Source: Heligmosomoides polygyrus polygyrus | Taxonomy: Eukaryota > Nematoda > Chromadorea > Rhabditida > Heligmosomidae | Length of the DNA stretch: 64,000 nt | Assembly (NCBI GenBank): GCA_947396885.1 | Contig: OX377206.1 | Coordinates: forward strand, 10,966,778 to 11,030,777 | Direction: 5' to 3' | Shown here: in pieces, positions 41,501-53,500 of the stretch | Numbering within the stretch: position 1 is the first letter of the stretch | Layout of the letters: the number at the start of each line of letters is the position of its first letter | Made by a program: the position numbers and the translations under genes | Notes under the pieces: generated by a model | Database searches by the model: none | What the model saw: only the letters and a program-made list of their open reading frames with translations | Told to the model about the DNA's origin: nothing

Positions 41501-44500
41501 ATTGGGGCAGGTAAACTAGAAATATTCAAAGAATGTTATAATAAATTTTCCATGAACATAAAATTATTCTAACTATCTTATTGAGTCGGTAGTTTCACCT
41601 GCTTGAAGGACATTTCGATTTGGAAGAGTTCGCTTTGATTTCAAAAGTCTTGAAGCTAGCCTAGAAAAGCGTCCAATTTGATTTGAAAAGCGCCGAATGC
41701 AACGTGAAAATGGTATACCTTACGGATAAACCTATCACTTTGCTCTGCACTGAAAATCATGTAATCCGAAGAGCTGAACACCTACCGTAGTCTTGTGTGT
41801 GAAGCATGGCGCAAACGTGTGCATGTCCACATCGAGTAGATATGCAGCCCATTTCAACTCCGCATCGTTCCCGACTTCGACAGACTCCGGTTCGTCCGTG
41901 GTGGTCTAAGAAGGAAGAAATTTTAGGCATGTCCGAATTTTATGGCAAGTCAAGAGATAGAGGCAGATAAACTTGAAACTTCACAAGATGTTTCGGTAAT
42001 TGTAGGCCCAAGCACGATGTGATGATGCTGTGTGCGTAAATGCTAGCTTATGCGGAAACCGAACTCGATCCACAGATTTCAGTTAAGGCGGATGTGTTTG
42101 TGTGTGTGTGTGTTAGAGAGTTGGATTCCGTTCTGAGCCCAAGACTCTGCTCAGATCATCCAGCCCTACTGTGCAATAACAACCAATGATTTCTACATTG
42201 GAGCGATTCACAAATAGCCTCCTTAAGGGCCCGTTTATACTTCGACGCTGAGCGACGCGACGGCATGTGTAGTGGTCAAATTGATCGATCGCGCCGCCCG
42301 ATCAATGTGGCCACAGTACGTGGCGTCGCGTCGAAGCATAAACGGGGCCTAAGGGACTAATTTTGGTCAGTGAAGATCATGAAGTGCTCGACCAATTGAG
42401 GATGAGTCCAATTTTTTAATAAACGATTTTAATAACGAATTTTTTAATAACGATAAAATTTCCGCCCTGTAGCTACGATCAGTTTTAAAACTGATTTTGA
42501 AGCGAGAAAAATCGTCTAGTGTAGTACTTAGCGAGGACGCGCCCTGCGCCACCCCACGTGTGGAAATGTCAGCTTGACTGACACCTTAAGTAAGATTTTC
42601 ATAAAAATTCGCAGTTGAAGAACCAATGACATCCAAACTTCTACTTGACAAACCCTTTATCTTAAACGTTAGTGTTGATTAAGTAAGGGTACGCTCAACC
42701 CCTCGAACCATAGCAAAGGTCTTAAATGAAACCAAAATAAAAATTGGGCTTCCACTTATTTTCCCATTAAGAAAATAGTTTCTTGTGTTTGACATTCTGC
42801 AAAATTATGCAACAAGAAGAAGTAACGAATTACGCCCCAACACCTAAAATTCTTGCAAAAGATATAAGCTGCATATTCTCCGGCATTGAAGATACGATAA
42901 TGATAGCGCTCAAGGTACAATTAACCAAGAGTGCACGGACAAATGCAAGGACACAGTGTCATCCATGGTTGTCTGCTGTATGCCAACTTTTTAAGCTGTG
43001 TATGGTAAAGAAAACTCCCATTTAATCCCCTCCCCCTCCCCTCTACCATAGCGCCGACGGTGTTAGTCAATTCCTTAATCGGATGCGCCACGCATTCTAC
43101 AATGCGATATTTGGTCTCTAGAATAACTGGTGGTGACCAGATGATGGACACGTCTCACGTCAGGCAGTGTTTTCTCTTTTTCAAGCAACCCTAATACCAA
43201 TTCAGCGAGCCCAGAGGATGGAAGGCTTTGTTGACCTAGGCGAGAAAACTGAGCCAAAAACGTCGATTATGTATTCACGCGAAAGCCAGCGCCTTCTCCG
43301 ACTGCGTCACTAGCCTTAGAAGAATATGTCATTGGAAATCGAACAGTCATCGAATAAAAAACACCATGCAGATGGAAGACACACTACTATTCAGTACATT
43401 TGGCTTTTGAGAACTTCTATCGAAAGAATGAATGAACGACGAGCGAATGAACGAACGACTTTATTCATTCACCCATCAATTTTTTCGAGTGAACAAAAAT
43501 AGACTAAGCCCACTTTTCGTTTATTCGAATATCGAGAGACGAAAATTTTGTTCGATTCAGGATCTGTGCGTAGAGATTTGAAACTTGTTCGGTTTTCGAA
43601 TAAAATTTTTTGATTTCCGAAAAGAGTTAAAATATTCGATTTCCGATTATTAATCGAATATGACTTCCTTTCGATGTTCGAATTCGAACAAATATTCGAA
43701 AATCTAGAAATGTCAAATATTCTACTATTCGAATAAATATTCGATTAAATATTTGAAGATATTAGTTCGAGCACAACTGTTCCATTCAGGGAAACAGTGA
43801 AAGATTAGGTGGAGGTGAGGGACAGTTTCGACCATGAAGTCACTTTATTTTTTTACCTTATTGCCTTTATCAAAATTAGCCACACAATTTGTGAAACTGT
43901 CGCAGCGAAAACTCTACCAGCATTACCATCACGTTATAGCAGACAAAATTAGAAAGGTCATATATCCTGCTGATTGAACTGTCGAGCACCCACGTTCAAT
44001 TGAAACGCTAGTAATCACTTTCTCGGAGTGTCATTTATCAATGAAAAAAATCGTACCCGACGCTGTCTAAAGTACATATTCCCGAGATGCAGAATCGTCG
44101 CCAGTGTCTTGTAGATGATCTGTCTCTGCTCCTCGGAGAATCCGACGATCTCTAGGGATGCGTCGAGCCGGGCAAAGTTCGCCGTGTCATCTCGTCCAGC
44201 CTCGCTGACCTTGCCCTGCAAACCCGCCGAACTCGTTCCAGACACACAGACACAACGCTTTCACTCGACAACACTTGACAAGTAATAAAATCCGGCGGAC
44301 GATCGTCAGACGGAAGATCTGCGCGATATTCGCTAGGAGATGTCTCGTACCTGTGTCAGGTAGAAGAACTTCTGCTGATCGCGAATGCCATAGCTGGCTC
44401 TGGTATCCGGCGACATGCCGGAGCACAGCTCGTAGAAGACGTTGAAGTTTCGCTCGCCGGCTTTCTGTGACACTACGCGAATGACTTCCAGTGGAAGTGT

Positions 44501-47500
44501 GGTATGCAGGTTCAGTCCCGACAGCGTGTTTCTGAAGTGCTTTGGTCGACACGCTGAAGAGCTAACAAGGGATGCTTCACACGCATAATTTGTACTGATT
44601 CCTTTACTTCACTGCTACAAACTTCTTTTAGCCTACATAGTTGTGAAATCGATTTTTTTCGAATATTCGAATGGTTTCGAATGCTCACAATATTCGAATT
44701 CGAATATATTAAAAAAGTGATCTTTTGAATATTCGAAATTGAATGGATTCGAAACACACAATTTTTTGAATACTCGAATGCGAATATAACAACAGTTTCT
44801 CATTCCAACGGAATTCTAGAGCTGGGATGGACAAGTCCAAGCAAAGCCCAACATGATGTATTGCTGAATGTAGTACAAACTTCGGATCTGTCCTAATCGC
44901 ACCGTCGAGGCCCCCTGTTCTTCTCATAGTGTGTATTATAGTTGTGCTTCTGAGAAATTTTATCGAACGAATGAATGAATGAATTTATTCAATGTCAAGA
45001 AATTTCGAGCAAATGAACGAACGAATTTATTCGCTCATCTATTTTTTCGAATGATAGAAAATCGAAAGCACAATTTTTCGTTTATTCGAATATTCGAATA
45101 GCTGAACGATTTATTCGAATCAGGTTCTGTGCCTAAAGATTTAAAGTTTATTCAATACTCGAATAAAATTATTCGGCTTTCGAATAGAGTTGAAATAATC
45201 AATTTTCGAATAACATTCGAATATGGCTCCCATTCCATGTTCGACTTCGAAAGAATACTCGGTTTTTCAAAACCAACAATGTTCGAATTCAATTTTTTTG
45301 AATAACGAATATTCGAAAATCTAAAAATATTGAATAATCAGTTATTCGAATATGTTTCGTTCGAGCACAACTATAGTGAGTATGTGTTGACCAAGTTACA
45401 ATCGCGCAGGCTGAACTTTATTGCCCGGTCGGTACTTAGCGGGATGTTGCCCCATACGCGTGCAATGAACTCCAGAATATGACCTACATAGCACAGCACA
45501 GTCACAACTAACCATATCCTGGAGTTCTCTCCCTTGTTTGCTCTGTCAGAACCCAACCACAGCGTTCCTTACGCGAGCACGGGGCAATATCCCGATAAGT
45601 ACCACTTCATCTAACGAATTGCTGCCGGAATTCTTACTTGTAATTGTAGCTACAAGCGAACTTCTACAGAGCGCTCGCGAAAAAAAAATTAAGTTGGACG
45701 TTGTTCAATACCACAATAACTTATTGGCTCACTTATGATAGAGGAAATCCATGCAGTAACCGAATCGAGTCGCGTCGTCATTTTTGACGGTCTTTGCGCA
45801 GCCAAAGCTGTTGAATATGGTGCTGATGGCATCAATCTGAAAACAGACTAAGAGTGATTAACAGATTTGGAATTCAGATTTTCGCGGTGTACATTCCGCG
45901 CTGGCGCATAGTCCCAGTGGGTGGTGATTGCTCACGTTCCCCGGCCAATCACAGGAGGCCCAGCAGGACGAGGTAAGGACCACTGGGATTCTTTGTCGCC
46001 TCGACGGAGCGCGTGTATTTCCCACCCACTGGCGGCATCAGCATAGCCGGGAAAGTACTAAAAGCAGTCACATTCATAGACTACAGCACCATGACGAAGA
46101 GAGATCCTGTGAGCTCGGATATCACCTGACACGCAGCTTCAGGTGTTTATAGTCCGTTGACACCAAGTGGTATATTGTCTCCACTACCGGGGTCAGACAT
46201 AACTCCAACGCCGCGAGACCCCCTTGCGTCGCATACAGTGCGCGACGAAATTGGATGAGTTGTCGCGGTCCGATGCTTCCGACGGCTAGAAACGCTTCTT
46301 AAAGGGACATGCAGCACGCCTTTGCCTTATTTCAACGTTTCTTGGAGATGGTATATGAATGTGGTTTCAACAGGACGATCAGCGATAGTTTATACAGGAA
46401 TCCTGGTAATGTGGATGGTTTCTAGCGTCAGTATTTGTCATCTACAACTTCTTCGGTCAATTTTTACCAGGGATTATGGTTATACTACGGAAAAAGGTCA
46501 CTATCACCCATTCTTGGATCAATTCTCCTACTGCAGACTGTTGCCTACCACATTCTGTGGGATCTTAAGTCGCTTGCTAGAAATGTGGTCTGGGAGCTTA
46601 AACACTGAGAACATTTCGTGCTCCGCGGCTAACCATACGTGACCGAGCGCACGTCCAGGACCTAGTTGTTCCAAGAAATGAGCTTTTCAAAACGTCATTT
46701 TCGCATGATCCAATGATCCCCCGGGCTTGAAAAAATGATGTAGCAATATTATCCAAATCGTCATCAAATCCAATGTTTACTCTGGTTTCATGATTCCGGG
46801 AAAAATGTGTCTTATATGTGAATGTTCAGAAATAAGCAGGTAATAGCTGTATGGCAGAGATCGACGATTTCCCGTAGTATGTGGAAGTAATCTAATATGC
46901 GCTATATGTGTAAAAGTAACAGGAATGAAGAGGAGCTACATAACTAAAATTATTAAAGCACAGCCGATTCCACAAAGGAATCCACCACGATGTAAACTAC
47001 AACACATTGTTTGCTAACTCGTAGGAGTCAAAGCGCTAGCAAATTCTTAGTGCTAGCTATTACGTCTGGCCACCGGAAAGCACTGTATCGGCCAAAACGT
47101 ATTCAAATGTGCTCCAGTCAATCGCATGGAGGCAGAGTGCATGGCGCACACCGCGAAGAAACTGACTAAAGCCAAGCTTCCTCCTTTCCTTCTATATAAT
47201 AAGCCGCTAACGTCTGTACGGGGCGGAGCGTCTGTACGGGGCGGAGCGTCTGTACGGGGGAGAGCGTCTGTACGGGGGAGAGCGTCTGTACGGGGGAGAG
47301 CGTCTGTACGGGGCGGAGTGTCTGTCCAGGGGGGGATCAGTGACGGTCTGCCTGGCCATCTGGGTGCTGAACTGTGAGGGGGAATCGTGGGGGGAGGGGG
47401 GTTGCAGTTGTGCAACGTGCCTGGCGACTCAGTAGACGTGCCGAACACGTTGCCCAACGTGCCTGGCGAGTCAGTAGACGTGCCGAACACGCTGCCAAAC

Positions 47501-50500
47501 GTGCCTGGAGATGCGGTGCTGGAGTCCTGTAAGGGGGAATCGTCGGAGGAGGGGGGTTGCAGTTGTGCAACGTGCCTGGCGACTCAGTAGACGTGCCGAA
47601 CACGTTGCCCAACGTGCCTGGCGAGTCAGTAGACGTGCCGAACACGCTGCCAAACGTGCCTGGAGATGCGGTGCTGGAGTCCTGTAAGGGGGAATCGTCG
47701 GAGGAGGGGGGTTGCAGTTGTGCAACGTGCCTGGCGACTCAGTAGACGTGCCGAACACGTTGCCCAACGTGCCTGGCGAGTCAGTAGACGTGCCGAACAC
47801 GCTGCCAAACGTGCCTGGAGATGCGGTGCTGGAGTCCTGTAAGGGGGAATCGTCGGAGGAGGGGGGTTGCAGTTGTGCAACGTGCCTGGCGACTCAGTAG
47901 ACGTGCCGAACACGTTGCCCAACGTGCCTGGCGAGTCAGTAGACGTGCCGAACACGCTGCCAAACGTGCCTGGAGATGCGGTGCTGGAGTCCTGTAAGGG
48001 GGAATCGTCGGAGGAGGGGGGTTGCAGTTGTGCAACGTGCCTGGCGACTCAGTAGACGTGCCGAACACGTTGCCCAACGTGCCTGGCGAGTCAGTAGACG
48101 TGCCGAACACGCTGCCAAACGTGCCTGGAGATGCGGTGCTGGAGTCCTGTAAGGGGGAATCGTCGGAGGAGGGGGGTTGCAGTTGTGCAACGTGCCTGGC
48201 GACTCAGTAGACGTGCCGAACACGTTGCCCAACGTGCCTGGCGAGTCAGTAGACGTGCCGAACACGCTGCCAAACGTGCCTGGAGATGCGGTGTTGGAGT
48301 AGAGAGAGGGGGGGTGTAGGGGGGGGGGGGTGTATTTCGTTCAAGCGGTCCGAAACTTTAGCCTTGGGGGTAATCGAGGTCGCTGAACACGAATCTGAAG
48401 TTGATCAATCGATATCGATCGATAATATCGATTTTTCGTGTATTTCGTCCAAGCGGTCCGAAACTTTAGCCTTGGGGGTAATCGAGGTCGCTGAACACGA
48501 ATCTAAAGTTGATCAATCGATATCGATCGATAATATCGATTTTTCGTGTATTTCGTTAAAGCGGTCCGAAACTTTAGCCTTGGGGGTAATCGAGGTCGCT
48601 GAACACGAATCTGAAGTTGATCAATCGATATCGATCGATAATATCGATTTTTCGTGTATTTCGTTAAAGCGGTCCGAAACTTTAGCCTTGGGGGTAATCG
48701 AGGTCGCTGAACACGAATCTGAAGTTGATCAATCGATATCGATCGATAATATCGATTTTTCGTGTATTTCGTCCAAGCGGTCCGAAACTTTAGCCTTGGG
48801 GGTAATCGAGGTCGCTGAACACGAATCTGAAGTTGATCAATCGATATCGATCGATAATATCGATTTTTCGTGTATTTCGTTCAAGCGGTCCGAAACTTTT
48901 GCCTTGGGGGTAATCGAGGTCGCTGAACACGAATCTAAAGTTGATCAATCGATATCGATCGATAATATCGATTTTTCGTGTATTTCGTTCAAGCGGTCCG
49001 AAACTTTAGCCTTGGGGGTAATCGAGGTCGCTGAAGACGAATCTGAAGTTGATCAATCGATATCGGTCGATATTATCGATCTTTTGTGGATGCCATTCAA
49101 GCGGTGTGGAATTTAAGGCGTGTAGGTGGTGGAGGTCATCATCATCCTTCTTCCTTCTATATAATAAGCCGCTAAGGGGAGTGTAACTTCTGTCAGTCTG
49201 TACGGGATGCCGTGTCAGTCCAGGGCGACGTGTTTGTCCTGTCTGTCCAGGAGGGGTCCAGTAACGATATGCCTCTATCCGGTGTTGGAGGAGTGCGAGG
49301 GAAGTGTGAGGGGAAAATCGGTGACGATGACATCGACAGCCTTAGTCACCGTTACCTACCGTACCCTACCATAATCGGCTGAAATTTCAAAGAAGGATGT
49401 TAGATTCGTGATCAGCACGCTAATTAACCACCCCCCCCCCTAGGCGAAGTGTGGGCGAAGTTTTTTTCGTAGCTCTACTCTACCTCTGGAGTGAGCGATC
49501 TCTAAGCAGGAGGGTGCAGACACTGCACTCTACTTCCCTTCAGTGCTTTTTCTCAAGAATTATTGACTTGACGTTTTGAATTTAAAATTACGCGGGTGTT
49601 TTGAATCTAGGCGGGACCTAATCGAAGCGCAGTGGCGCTCTCTGACTTTGCCGACGGATTCATTTTCTCCTAATCAAAGCGCGGTGGCGCTCTCTGACGT
49701 CTTCGACGGATTCATTTTCTATTTCGAGGAGTTTGACTTGCTTTTTCGGTGTTTCGCTTTTGATTAGCCTCATTGATTACGCTACGATCCGGTGGACAAC
49801 GGAAGAAGGCATCGTGATATCGCTGATGAAGGGGGGGGGGGGTGAGACAACGGCTTGATGATTCGTTTCAGTCAGAGGCTGAGTCATTTTATCAGCGAAA
49901 TCGCTCCGAAGAAATCAAACTGTTGAAAAAGTCCAGGTGAAATGGTTAGAAGTTCGAGCGTGAGTATCTTCTGTTGTTTTTGATCGTTTCTGATGTTTGG
50001 ATTGCGTGTTCTGACGTCTTCGACGGATTCATTTTTTATTTCGAGGAGTTTGACTTGCTTTTTGGGTGTTTCGCTTTTGATTAGCCTCATTGATTACGCT
50101 ACGATCCGGTGAACAACGGAAGAAGGCATCGTGATATCGCTGATGAAGGGGGAGAGGGGGTGAGACAACGGCTCGATGATTCGTTTCAGTCAGAGGCTGA
50201 GTCATTTTATCAGCGAAATCGCTCCGAAGAAATCAAACCGTTGAAAAAGTACGGGTGAAATGGTTGGAAGTTCGAGCGTGATTGTCTTCTTTTGTTTTTG
50301 ATCGTTTCTGATGTTCGGCTCGCGTCTTCTGACGTCTTCGACGGATTCATTTTCTATTTCGAGGAGTTTGACTTGCTTTTTGGGTGTTTCGCTTTTGATT
50401 AGCCTCATTGATTACGCTACGATCCGGTGAACAACGGAAGAAGGCATCGTGATATCGCTGATGAAGGGGGGGGGGGGGTGAGACAACGGCTTGATGATTC

Positions 50501-53500
50501 GTTTCAGTCAGAGGCTGAGTCATTTTATCAGCGAAATCGCTCCGAAGAAACCAAACTGTTGAAAAAGTCCGGGTGAAATGGTTAGAAGTTCGAGCGTGAT
50601 TGTCTTCTTTTGTTTTTGATCGTTTCTGATGTTCGGCTCGCGTCTTCTGACGTCTTCGACGGATTCATTTTCTATTTCGAGGAGTTTGACTTGCTTTTTG
50701 GGTGTTTCGCTTTTGATTAGCCTCATTGATTACGCTGCGATCAGGTGAACAGCTGAAGGAGGTATCGTGATATCGCTGATGAAGGGGGGGGGGGGGGGGT
50801 GGGGTGAGACAACGGCTTGATGATTCGTTTCAGTCAGAGGCTGAGTCATTTTATCAGCGAAATCGCTCCGAAGAACTCAAACTGTTGAAAAAGTCCAGGT
50901 GAAATGGTTAGAAGTTCGAGCGTGAGTATCTTCTGTTGTTTTTGATCGTTTCTGATGTTTGGATTGCGTGTTCTGACGTCTTCGACGGATTCATTTTTTA
51001 TTTCGAGGAGTTTGACTTGCTTTTTGGGTGTTTCGCTTTTGATTAGCCTCATTGATTACGCTACGATCCGGTGAACAACGGAAGAAGGCATCGTGATATC
51101 GCTGATGAAGGGGGAGGGGGGGTGAGACAACGGCTCGATGATTCGTTTCAGTCAGAGGCTGAGTCATTTTATCAGCGAAATCGCTCCGAAGAAATCAAAC
51201 CGTTGAAAAAGTACGGGTGAAATGGTTGGAAGTTCGAGCGTGATTGTCTTCTTTTGTTTTTGATCGTTTCTGATGTTCGGCTCGCGTCTTCTGACGTCTT
51301 CGACGGATTCATTTTCTATTTCGAGGAGTTTGACTTGCTTTTTGGGTGTTTCGCTTTTGATTAGCCTCATTGATTACGCTACGATCCGGTGAACAACGGA
51401 AGAAGGCATCGTGATATCGCTGATGAAGGGGGGGGGGGTGAGACAACGGCTTGATGATTCGTTTCAGTCAGAGGCTGAGTCATTTTATCAGCGAAATCGC
51501 TCCGAAGAAACCAAACTGTTGAAAAAGTCCGGGTGAAATGGTTAGAAGTTCGAGCGTGATTGTCTTCTTTTGTTTTTGATCGTTTCTGATGTTCGGCTCG
51601 CGTCTTCTGACGTCTTCGACGGATTCATTTTCTATTTCGAGGAGTTTGACTTGCTTTTTGGGTGTTTCGCTTTTGATTAGCCTCATTGATTACGCTGCGA
51701 TCAGGTGAACAGCTGAAGGAGGTATCGTGATATCGCTGATGAAGGGGGGGGGGGGGTGGGGTGAGAGACAACGGCTCGATGATTCGTTTCGGTCAGAGGC
51801 TGAGTCATTTCATCAGCGAAATCGCTCCGAGGAAATCAAACTGTTGAAAAAGTACGGGTGAAATGGTTAGAAGTTCGAGCGTGAGTATCTTCTGTTGTTT
51901 TTGATCGTTTCTGATGTTCGGCTCGCGTCTTCTGACGTCTTCGACGGATTCATTTTCTATTTCGAGGAGTTTGACTTGCTTTTTGGGTGTTTCGCTTTTG
52001 ATTAGCCTCATTGATTACGCTACGATCCGGTGAACAACGGAAGAAGGCATCGTGATATCGCTGATGAAGGGGGGGGGGGGGGGTGAGACAACGGCTCGGT
52101 GATTCGTTTCAGTCAGAGGATGAGTCACTTTATCAGCAAAATCGCTCCGAAGAAATCAAACTGTTGAAAAAGTCCGGGTGAAATGGTTAGAAGTTCGAGT
52201 GTGATTGTCTTCTTTTGTTTTTGATCGTTTCTGATGTTCGGCTCGCACCTTCTGACGTCTTCGACGGATTCATTTTCTATTTCGAGGAGTTTGACTTGCT
52301 TTTTGGGTGTTTCGCTTTTGATTAGCCTCACTGATTACGCTGCGATCCGGTGAACAGCGGAAGGAGGCGTCGTGATATCGCTGATGAAGGGGGGGGGGGG
52401 GGGGTGAGACAACGGCTCGATGATTCGTTCAGCTCGAACTTTTTCGACAGTTTGACCTGTTCTGTAATGTTTTTATAGAATGATCTGATTGTTTGGTAAC
52501 CGTTTTAGTTATAATGTGACTGTAAATGTTCGGAGTGAGCCATTTCACTCAAGTTTTCCCATAGTTCGTCTCCTTATTGGGATTTTCCCACGGAAATGAC
52601 TGAAGGTTTGAGGTGATTCATTTTTCTCACAGAGTTCCATGATTGGACATCTTCGTTGCTGAGTCATTTCATGAGCAAAATCGCCCGGAGAAATCAAACT
52701 ATTGAAAAAGTCTTATAATTGCCATGTAGAAGGGCTCAGAAAAATCAATAATGAAAGAAATCTGGCTTTTCACATATTAAAATGCTGCTAAATTGACTGC
52801 AGTAAGGTAATTTTATTTGACGAATTTACCGAACTTACCGATTTTAACGCAAACATTTTTCGTTAAAAAATGGTCGTTAAAAATTTACCGTAAAAAAATT
52901 AGCCCACACCCTTGGCCCGAGCCTCAAAAGACTGCCGAAGACGTCTCTCAACGTGTTTGGGGATTCAGGTAGACGTACCGAAGACGTCATCCGCTAAGCG
53001 GGATCATTGAGGGGAACCAGTACCAGTAATGGAAGACCGTATCACTAAGGGTAGAACAGTAATGAGGGACCAATAGATCGCCCCATCATACTATATACTG
53101 TACGTGCTGCGAGCCTTTTGTACTCCTAAGTAGGGAAGAAAGCTATGCAAGTAGAGCAGCAAGCTTGATGTGATTGTCCTTAGCTTAGTGATACTGCAAC
53201 ATCGCGCGAAGCGCGCAAGTGCGAGGCACGCCGATAGGCGTGACGGAGCACTTGTATCAAATAATGAACCTAAAAATAATGCCAACAAGACACTTACATG
53301 TTTCACTGTGACTTTGCTGTTTGGAGAGGTGGCCAGATATCTCATCACCTGCACAGCATTGAACGACTTTCCAGAGTTTGACTCGCCGCTGAAAACAGAC
53401 AAATGCTTTCTTCCGCCTCCGGTTGCAAGTATACGAATGCAAGTAAAAGTCATTCTCTTCTCGTTTAAGTTTTGCTCGTAACATCTTTTTGAGTAGAAAT

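Larger units (their letters stand above)
43425..45360. repeat. Scattered TTCGAATATTCG-rich tracts around exons 7-8
   Basis: Tracts at about 43430-43770, 44640-44790 and 44950-45360, made of ATTCGAATA and GAATAAATATTCG words, lie in the introns on either side of exons 7 and 8. Confidence 0.6.

Noticed and set aside
44057..44075. Donor GTACTT at 44075 for exon 8
   Set aside because: It leaves phase 2 and forces a stop in exon 9; the donor at 44056 keeps the frame and the LHLGNMYF motif.
46322..46642. 106-codon plus-strand ORF
   Set aside because: Possibly hydrophobic but no family recognised, AT-ending codons, no splice or start context; not called as a gene.
47053..48273. Repeated minus-strand 109-codon ORFs
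   Set aside because: Direct consequence of the 155-bp satellite; the frame differs from unit edge to edge and has no independent support.
49600..52425. CRISPR-like array
   Set aside because: Units are 316-326 bp with no short-repeat/unique-spacer structure, in a eukaryotic intron; it is a satellite.
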